Assembly: GCA_902779075.1 (NCBI GenBank)
Contig: CACZAK010000119.1
Coordinates: 1 to 23,076 of the forward strand
Length of the DNA stretch: 23,076 nt
From: an uncultured bacterium
GTDB lineage: Bacteria > Verrucomicrobiota > Kiritimatiellia > RFP12 > UBA1067
Direction of reading: 5' to 3'
Shown piece by piece: positions 17,846-23,076 of this stretch. The position numbers and the translations under genes are program-made. The notes below the pieces were generated by a model, which saw only the letters and a list, made by a program, of their open reading frames with translations, ran no database searches and was not told the origin of the DNA. How positions within the stretch are numbered: position 1 is the stretch's first letter; every line of letters begins with the position of its first letter.

Positions 17846-19051
17846 ATGAACGTCCGTCCTTTCCCCGCCGTCCGGCCTGCGCCCGCGCAGGCCGCGGCCG
17901 TAGCCGCTGTTCCTTATGACGTGGTGGACACCGCCGAGGCCCGCGCGCTCGCATCCGGCAACCCTGTCAGCTTCCTCCACGTGTCGCGTCCCGAGATCGA
18001 CATGCCGGACGGTACGGACTGCTCGTCGCCCGCCGCTTACGCTCAGGCGCGCAAGGCACTGGACGCCCTGCGCTCGTCGGGCACGCTCGTGCAGGAGGCC
18101 GAGCCGCGCTTCTACGCCTACCGCCAGGTGATGGGCGATCATGCGCAGACGGGAATCGTCGCGACGTTCGACACGCAGGACTACCTCGCCGGAATCCTCA
18201 AGCAGCACGAGAAGACGCGCAAGGACAAGGAAGACGACCGCACGCGCCACATCGAGACGCTGAGCGCGCACACCGGCCCCGCTTTCCTCACGTACAAGGA
18301 CGACGCGGAGATCGACGCCCTCGTGGCCGCTGCCTGCACGGCTGAGCCTCTTTACGACTTCACAGCACCAGATGGCATCCGCCACACGGTGTGGACGTTT
18401 CCCGCCGAGAGTAACGACGCGCTCGTGGCCGCGTTTGCGCGTATCCCCGTGGCGTACATCGCGGATGGACACCACCGTAGCGCGGCCGCGAGCCGCTACG
18501 CGCGCGAGCGCAACTTCGCGGGCGAAAGCCGCTGGTTCCTCGCCGTGGCGTTCCCCGCCTCGCAGCTGAAAATCCTGCCTTACAACCGCCTTGTGGCCGA
18601 TCTCAACGGCCTCGACGCCGAAGCGCTCCTCGCGAAGGCGCGCGAGGTGTTTACGGTTACGGACGCCGCCGACGGTACGCCAACGACCGGACGCCACGCG
18701 CGCATGTTCCTTGCCGGGAAGTGGTATGACCTAGCGTGGGAAGTGCCCGCCGGGACGGACGTAGTCTCGTCGCTGGACGTCTCCGTGTTGCAGGACCGCT
18801 TCCTCGCGCCGGTGCTCGGCATCGACGATCCACGCACCTCGCCGCGCATCTCTTTCATGGGCGGCGTGCGCGGAACGGACGAGCTCAAGGGCCGCGTGGT
18901 GGACGGCCGCAGCGCAGTCGCCTTCTCCATGTATCCCGTCACTGTCGGCGAGATGATGGACATCGCGGACGCCGGAGCGATCATGCCGCCTAAATCCACC
19001 TGGTTCGAGCCGAAGCTCCGCTCGGGGCTGTTCGTCCATGTCGTGGATTAA
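17846..19051 (+). CDS. DUF1015 family protein
   Basis: This 401-aa cytoplasmic protein matches the DUF1015 family from end to end: N-terminal VRPFPAVRP and AVPYDVVD, HEKTRKDKEDDRTRHIE (121-137), YIADGHHRSAAA (204-215) and, near the end, MPPKSTWFEPKLRSGL. The biochemical activity of the family is not settled. The DGHHR motif recalls the ParB/sulfiredoxin-like fold with nucleotide-binding active sites, and in other bacteria the family is often found beside serine-biosynthesis genes, a relation not visible here. The ribosome site is weak. The gene overlaps the next one by 14 nt, indicating coupled translation. Confidence 0.88.
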   Translation: MNVRPFPAVRPAPAQAAAVAAVPYDVVDTAEARALASGNPVSFLHVSRPEIDMPDGTDCSSPAAYAQARKALDALRSSGTLVQEAEPRFYAYRQVMGDHAQTGIVATFDTQDYLAGILKQHEKTRKDKEDDRTRHIETLSAHTGPAFLTYKDDAEIDALVAAACTAEPLYDFTAPDGIRHTVWTFPAESNDALVAAFARIPVAYIADGHHRSAAASRYARERNFAGESRWFLAVAFPASQLKILPYNRLVADLNGLDAEALLAKAREVFTVTDAADGTPTTGRHARMFLAGKWYDLAWEVPAGTDVVSSLDVSVLQDRFLAPVLGIDDPRTSPRISFMGGVRGTDELKGRVVDGRSAVAFSMYPVTVGEMMDIADAGAIMPPKSTWFEPKLRSGLFVHVVD

Positions 19052-19586
19052 GTGGAAATGGCTGCGCCTGCGCGCGCGCATGATGCGCGAGAGGCATCCG
19101 CCTGAGTTCATCGCCCGCGGATGGGCGATCGGCATGTTCTACGGCTGCACGATTCCTTTCGGATTCCAGCTCATCCTCTCGATACCTACCGCCATACTGC
19201 TCAGGGGCAGCAAAATCGGCGCTACGGTGGGCACGTTCATCACGAATCACTTCACGATATTCGTGATCTATCCAGCGCAGTGCTGGGTGGGCAACAAGGT
19301 GCTGGAAATGTTCGGACGCGACGTGATGTCCGTGGACAAGATCATCGCCGCCCTCAACCACGTCAGGTCGCTGTCTCCGTTGTCGGGCGAGTTCTGGTCT
19401 GCCATCGGCCAGCTCGGCGGCGGCGTGATGGCGTCATTTTTCATCGGCGGCGCGTTGCTAGCGCTTGTCTGCACGCCCCTGACATACTGGGGCGTGCTGC
19501 GTGCGGTACGGAACCGGCGCGCGCGCGTCGAGCAGCGGAGAAAAGAACGGAGAGAAAGAAGAAATGGAAAACAACCCCAATGCTGA
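19038..19586 (+). CDS. DUF2062 family membrane protein
   Basis: This 182-aa inner-membrane protein has a basic N-terminus (WKWLRLRARMMRERHPPEFIARG), as is typical of DUF2062. Three hydrophobic stretches follow: about 28-55 (GMFYGCTIPFGFQLILSIPTA), about 60-85 (VGTFITNHFTIFVIYPAQCW) and about 128-155. A highly basic tail ends it (RNRRARVEQRRKERRERR). The family is widespread but has no firm function; some members are fused to glycosyltransferases. It overlaps the DUF1015 gene by 14 nt and the downstream peptidase gene by 23 nt, so all three are probably expressed together. Confidence 0.85.
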   Translation: MSWIKWKWLRLRARMMRERHPPEFIARGWAIGMFYGCTIPFGFQLILSIPTAILLRGSKIGATVGTFITNHFTIFVIYPAQCWVGNKVLEMFGRDVMSVDKIIAALNHVRSLSPLSGEFWSAIGQLGGGVMASFFIGGALLALVCTPLTYWGVLRAVRNRRARVEQRRKERRERRNGKQPQC

Positions 19587-20631
19587 TCGTCTTGACGAAT
19601 TGATGCGCCTCGCGGCGCGCCGGAGGCTGGACGCCGTTGTCGTGTTCGGCGAGGCGAATATTCGGTCGCTGACGGGCGTCGTGTGCGACAACGGCTGCCT
19701 GCTGCTGGACGTGGCCGGCGGACGCCGAGTCGTGTTCTACACGGACTTCCGCTACGTGCCGATGGTACACCGCGTGGCCCCGTGGCTGCGCGTGCGCGAG
19801 ACGCGGCAGGGCGTTACCTTCATGGACCGGCTGCGGCGGGAAGGAATCCGTCCGAAGCGCCTTGGCTACGAAAGCTCGATTACCGCGAAACGCTACCTCG
19901 ACCTGAAGAAGCGCTTCCCGAAGGCCGCCCTCGTGGACGTCAACGACGACCTCCTCTCCAAGCGCGCGGTGAAGAGCGTGGAAGAGATCACGCGCGTCGC
20001 TGCAGCCGCCGCGTTGAACGACGAAATCTGGGCGCTGGCGCAGAAGGAGATCAAGCCGGGCATGACGGAGAAGGCGATCCAGCGCGTGATCCAGTCCCTC
20101 ATGATCGCGCTCGGCGACGGCGAGGCGTTCGAGACGATCGTCTGCGCGGGCGCGAACGCGGCGGAGTGCCACCACGTGCCGGACGACACGGTGTGGCAGA
20201 AGGGCGAGCCGCTACTCGTGGACATGGGCGTGAAACTGGACGGCGTGTGCAGCGACATGACACGTAACATCAAGGCTGCGCGCGACGCCGAGTACGCGAA
20301 GGTGTACGACATCGTGCTGAAGGCGAACGAGTCGGCCATCGCCGCCGCGAAGCCTGGCATGACGGCGGGCGCGCTCGACGCCGTGGCGCGGAAGCTCATC
20401 CGCAAGGCGGGCTACGGCAAGGCGTTCGGGCACTCGCTCGGACACGGCGTGGGCTACGAGATCCACGAGGAGCCGTGTGCGCGGCAGAAGTCGAAGACCA
20501 AGCTTGAAGCAGGCATGATCGTGACGATCGAGCCGGGCATCTACCTCGAAGGCCGCCTCGGAGTGCGTATCGAAGACCTCGTCCTGATCACTACCACCGG
20601 CTGCGAGGTCCTGTCCCATTCCGTGAAGTGA
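19564..20631 (+). CDS. Xaa-Pro peptidase family protein (M24, PepQ/PepP-like)
   Basis: This 355-aa metallopeptidase removes N-terminal residues before proline. An N-terminal creatinase-like domain (1 to about 130) precedes the pita-bread catalytic domain. Metal ligands Asp220 (LLVDMGVK), Asp231 (CSDMTR), His294 (GHSLGHGVG), Glu323 (IEPGIY) and Glu337 (RIEDL) are all present, with substrate-side His204 in ECHHVP. Start 19564 is chosen for GGAGAG about 9 nt upstream; the earlier in-frame start at 19501 lies well inside DUF2062 and lacks a ribosome site. It is the last clear core gene before the A/T-rich accessory stretch. Confidence 0.93.
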   Translation: MENNPNADRLDELMRLAARRRLDAVVVFGEANIRSLTGVVCDNGCLLLDVAGGRRVVFYTDFRYVPMVHRVAPWLRVRETRQGVTFMDRLRREGIRPKRLGYESSITAKRYLDLKKRFPKAALVDVNDDLLSKRAVKSVEEITRVAAAAALNDEIWALAQKEIKPGMTEKAIQRVIQSLMIALGDGEAFETIVCAGANAAECHHVPDDTVWQKGEPLLVDMGVKLDGVCSDMTRNIKAARDAEYAKVYDIVLKANESAIAAAKPGMTAGALDAVARKLIRKAGYGKAFGHSLGHGVGYEIHEEPCARQKSKTKLEAGMIVTIEPGIYLEGRLGVRIEDLVLITTTGCEVLSHSVK

Positions 20632-20641
20632 GCTTGCGCCG

Positions 20642-21379
20642 TTGGCTGTACCGCGCACGTGCCCACCGCTCAATTTACCACGCTTACCCAAAAAGTATTC
20701 GAAGAGTTATGATACTGTTAACACGTTTGAAGGGGACGTTCAGGCACAGGTAATCTGCTTAGAGTCAATGCTGCAAGTGTCGTTTAACACCCAACGCAAC
20801 AAAGACTGGCTGCAGTATGTCTTGGAGCTTGATGATGCTGTTCTTTGCGACGGCAAAAAGCTGTTGGAAGCGCTTAAAGGATGGGCGCGTGCCCGATTAG
20901 CGAGTTTTAAGGCGGAGAAGGAGAAAGCGCAAAAGAATTTTTATTGCCTTGGCCTTGAGAGTTCTCGCTTTATGCTTAACCTTACAGACTATTTGATGTG
21001 GGAGAACCATAAGTGGGGATGTGGTGATGGGGATTTTGCCGTTCCGGGTGAGTTCGTATTCAAGTACCTGAATTCCGTTGAACACCATCATCCGCAACAC
21101 GACGATCAGACGCAAGACAATTGGACGCGTGATCAGATTGATGACATTGGGAATCTGTTCTTGGTTTACAGCTCCGAGAACTCTTCCATGAGCAATCACG
21201 AGCCACGTGAGAAGAAAAGACGGTATCAGGTTTCACATGGAGAACGACTTCCTGATAACCCAAAACGTTATTGGATGTATTCTCACACTGAAGATGACTG
21301 GACACTTGATGATATGAAGCGACTTTCCAAGCGCGTACGTAATTTGATAGAAGCATTTTTGCATCAGACGAGCAAGTGA
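20642..21379 (+). pseudogene. Orphan C-terminal part of a DUF262/DUF1524 (GmrSD-like) protein
   Basis: The open frame of up to 245 aa starts abruptly 10 nt after the peptidase stop. The first ATG is only at 20768, and the TTG at 20642 has no ribosome site. The C-terminal half shows the DUF1524 HNH-type pattern: FVFKYLNSVEHHHPQH (His148 counting from 20642), then DNWTRDQIDDIGNLFLVY, SSENSSMSNHEPREKKRRY and a final W-T-L-D-D helix. The N-terminal DUF262 (ParB-like, DGQQR-type NTPase) half of GmrSD-type modification-dependent restriction enzymes is absent. It is likely a 5'-truncated remnant, though a stand-alone HNH protein is possible. Its base composition is much richer in A/T than the upstream operon, suggesting transfer. 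Confidence 0.65.
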
Positions 21380-21525
21380 TGTTTTCCCAAATGGTAGAGA
21401 AAACGGACAAGGAGATAGTGGCACCAGTTCATTGAAGGCAACCTAATCGAGGATTTGGCTGTAGGGGCGTTTATAGAACAGGAACGCGAGTGGTCGACGA
21501 AGAGACCGAATAATGCGATAAATGA
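21380..21525 (+). other. Gap without a recognisable gene
   Basis: There is no start-bearing gene here. A stop-free stretch from 21419 reads WHQFIEGNLIEDLAVGAF and continues to 21565, but it begins right after a TAG and runs through the terminator hairpin, so it is at best a gene relic. It contains GGCGTTTATAGAA (21466-21478), repeated at 22727-22739. Confidence 0.4.
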
Positions 21526-21551
21526 AGCGGCACCTTCGGGTACCGCTTTTT
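21526..21551 (+). terminator. Rho-independent terminator
   Basis: AGCGG-c-ACC (21526-21534) pairs with GGT-a-CCGCT (21539-21547) around a UUCG tetraloop. A TTTTT run follows (21547-21551) and then CATTTT. It is the clearest intrinsic terminator in the window and probably belonged to the gene now reduced to the DUF1524 remnant. Confidence 0.85.
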
Positions 21552-21626
21552 CATTTTGGCTGTAAGGGGGCGAAGGGGATGGATGTTTTAGAGGATGGAT
21601 GAGTCCTGAAATTAAGAAAGGAAAGC

Positions 21627-22163
21627 ATGATTGACATCAATAAGACGTTTGTGACAAGCGACCATCATTTCCGCGAGTGGACGCATTTCGGCGGGCTGCT
21701 TTGCGAGAGTTCGACGGAACAGGAGGAAGAGCATATCGCGCTATGGAATAGCGTGGTAGGGAAGGGCGACCTCGTGTTGTATGTCGGCGACTACTCCGAC
21801 GGGATTGTAAGGGACCTGGACGATCTTTATCGGAAGCTCAACGGGCGGATTGTGTTGATCAAGGGCAACCATGACTTGTTGGACGACTCGATCTACCGCA
21901 TGGCCTTTGCGGATGTTGTTGACAGGATGTACATCGACGAGTTGAAGCTTTTGCTGGTCCATGATCCCGAGACCGCCACGTTGCGTCCGGGGGAGCGTAT
22001 GATCTACGGGCACTACCATCGCGGCATGGTTGAGCCGCCACCCACGACGCGCGATTCGATCTGCGTGTGTGCGAAGTGGCACGAGTGGAGGCCGATTGCA
22101 CTTGTCGAGGCGCTGCGGCAGATGGATGCGGTGGTAGCAGGAGGGCGCGAAGACGCGATGTAA
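21627..22163 (+). CDS. Small calcineurin-like metallophosphoesterase
   Basis: This 178-aa protein starts at ATG 21627, with AAAGGA ending 4 nt upstream. It is a compact phage/accessory-type phosphoesterase with all metal motifs: TSDHHF (Asp12, His14), VGDY (Asp55), IKGNHD (Asn81, His82, Asp83), LLVHDP (His112) and YGHYHRG (His129, His131). It is not a close copy of the longer phosphoesterase at 7561. A second, decayed copy of this gene lies about 400 nt downstream. The substrate is unknown. Confidence 0.85.
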   Translation: MIDINKTFVTSDHHFREWTHFGGLLCESSTEQEEEHIALWNSVVGKGDLVLYVGDYSDGIVRDLDDLYRKLNGRIVLIKGNHDLLDDSIYRMAFADVVDRMYIDELKLLLVHDPETATLRPGERMIYGHYHRGMVEPPPTTRDSICVCAKWHEWRPIALVEALRQMDAVVAGGREDAM

Positions 22164-22203
22164 CATGAATGACCTGAAAGGAGAGACACAAGGAGGGCGT
22201 AGA

Positions 22204-22428
22204 ATGGAAAGGGTGAAATGGTCTGTACTCATTGCAGGCATCGGTGTGCGCGTCGTCGAGGCGATGGACATCGACGGCGCGTATGCTGTAGTCATGGCTG
22301 CGCATGGCTGTAAATCCGAAGACGTTCTGGCCGTGTTCCGCCATTCGCTTGCCCGCGCGAACTATGGCTCGGGCTACATCCACTCCCCCACGCGCAAGCA
22401 CCGCCACGGCCCCAGCGGCAACAAGTGA
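22204..22428 (+). CDS. Hypothetical small protein
   Basis: This is a 74-aa ORF of unknown function. ATG 22204 is preferred over 22165 because of a strong AAGGAGG at 22190-22196, 7 nt upstream. The sequence MERVKWSVLIAGIGVRVVEA suggests a small alpha/beta fold rather than a membrane anchor. The tail is basic with His and Lys (SPTRKHRHGPSGNK). It starts 40 nt after the phosphoesterase stop and is probably cotranscribed with it. I recognise no family. Confidence 0.55.
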   Translation: MERVKWSVLIAGIGVRVVEAMDIDGAYAVVMAAHGCKSEDVLAVFRHSLARANYGSGYIHSPTRKHRHGPSGNK

Positions 22429-22482
22429 ATCTGGTGCGGCTCCACCTCCAACGGCTCCGGCTGCATCCACAACCCGGTCGGC

Positions 22483-22599
22483 CAGCTGAACGGACGGATA
22501 ATCCTCATAAAAGGCAACCATGACAATGACAGCGACGAGGCGTATCGCTAGGCATTTGAGGATGTGTTGGAAGAGAAGCGCATCGACGAGCGATTGGCC
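22483..22599 (+). pseudogene. Decayed fragment of a second small metallophosphoesterase
   Basis: The frame from 22483 reads LNGRIILIKGNHD, nearly the same as LNGRIVLIKGNHD in the intact gene at 21627. After AYR it hits TAG (22549-22551) exactly where the intact copy has Met, and then continues as AFEDV...RIDER against AFADV...YIDEL. The 5' third (signature SD-H) is not found. DNA similarity may resume near 22674-22710 (GATTCCGA, then GGGGAGCG) in another frame. It is a degenerate partial duplicate or the relic of a related gene. Confidence 0.75.
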
Positions 22600-22833
22600 A
22601 ACTCGGTAGGTGAGCTCGGTGGTGCATTCCTTGGGGCGCTCGTGGATCAATGCGCGCCGGCTATGTCGTGTGGGATTCCGACAGCTCATTAGCGTTAACA
22701 CGCGGGGAGCGAGTTTCGCAAGGTGTGGCGTTTATAGAATTGTGTCCGTGCACATGCCACTGCCTGGTGAAACGGTTGAGTGAACCACGCGAGACTGATT
22801 TGATAAAATTAAGATCTTAAAAGGTACAGAAAG
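22600..22833 (+). other. Degenerate intergenic stretch
   Basis: No intact gene is seen. The first half may carry further rubble of the phosphoesterase copy. 22727-22739 repeats the 13-mer GGCGTTTATAGAA found at 21466-21478. The A/T-rich TTTGATAAAATTAAGATC at about 22797-22814 may hold a promoter for the next ORF, but no well-spaced -35/-10 pair is convincing. Confidence 0.4.
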
Positions 22834-23019
22834 ATGAAGAAAACAGACATTGATGACAAGGAACTGTTTCGTGGCGAGGAATTCTTTTCTCCGCCTCTCC
22901 GCATTGATAAGAATAAGATTCTCTATTTGCATGGCTTTGGCTCGTCTGGTGCAAGCGGCACGGTGGAGCTGCTTAGACCGAAGTTCCAGCGGGCAATAAT
23001 GTCGCAGAATGCGTCATAA
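22834..23019 (+). pseudogene. Truncated N-terminal piece of an alpha/beta-hydrolase (YqiA-like esterase)
   Basis: The ORF is 61 aa. After a start with an AAAGG about 10 nt upstream, residues about 28-50 read KILYLHGFGSSGASGTVELL. This is the first strand and oxyanion-loop motif (HGFGSS) of small esterases of the YqiA/UPF0227 kind, which normally exceed 180 aa. The homology stops abruptly and a TAA follows at 23017-23019; no nucleophile elbow (GxSxG) or catalytic acid remains within the window. It is likely a truncated or frameshifted gene. Confidence 0.65.
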
Positions 23020-23076
23020 TTTCCAGTCTTTTCATAACCGCCGCGCATAAAAGCAGTTATAACTAACAAAACAGGC

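Noticed and set aside
21419..21565. Small gene reading WHQFIEGNLIEDLAVGAF
   Set aside because: It has no start codon, begins after a TAG and runs through an intrinsic terminator. It is kept only as a possible relic.

Overview
The window is a high-G+C bacterial chromosome segment with tightly packed housekeeping genes. It ends in a visibly more A/T-rich accessory stretch. Several traits suggest a PVC-superphylum bacterium, possibly Kiritimatiellota or another uncultured Verrucomicrobiota lineage: eukaryote-like Ser/Thr kinases, an RRM RNA-binding protein, a Spy-like/ECF sigma module, a fused shikimate kinase/3-dehydroquinate synthase, and a palindrome coding for TGILPV. This placement is inference, because no rRNA or other decisive marker is present.

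Layout. 1-476: C-terminus of prolyl-tRNA synthetase. 502-3681: a very large hybrid histidine kinase with tandem periplasmic solute-binding domains. It is followed by a perfect 20-bp hairpin and an apparently acquired AAA ATPase/PD-(D/E)XK gene (3807-5264). 5289-8349: two paralogous membrane-anchored Ser/Thr kinases and a calcineurin-like phosphoesterase, convergent with purM (8353-9417, minus). 9580-11742: rpoD, divergent from purM and with clear sigma-70 promoters. As written it is split by two compensating frameshifts. 11784-13861: membrane-anchored RRM protein and the aroK-aroB fusion. 13862-14192: intergenic region holding a large inverted repeat. 14193-15775: Spy/CpxP-like periplasmic protein, ECF sigma factor and single-pass anti-sigma candidate, likely one regulatory unit. 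15855-17189: folC. 17264-17833: secreted 14-residue-repeat protein. 17846-20631: overlapping DUF1015, DUF2062 and Xaa-Pro peptidase genes.

From about 20632 onward the window changes character. It holds an orphan C-terminal part of a DUF262/DUF1524 (GmrSD-like) protein, a terminator, a small metallophosphoesterase, a small unknown ORF, a decayed second phosphoesterase copy and a truncated alpha/beta-hydrolase start. This looks like an eroding accessory region.

The two most interesting signals are as follows. (1) Three genes (both kinases and folC) share an extended -10 box, TGn-TATACT, followed by a CGCC motif. It lies only 7-9 nt from the ATG and leaves no room for a ribosome binding site, which predicts a leaderless promoter class. 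(2) The Spy-like/ECF/anti-sigma trio resembles a trans-envelope metal or stress-sensing switch of the CnrYXH type, but with a different anti-sigma protein. No CRISPR, tRNA or rRNA gene was seen.
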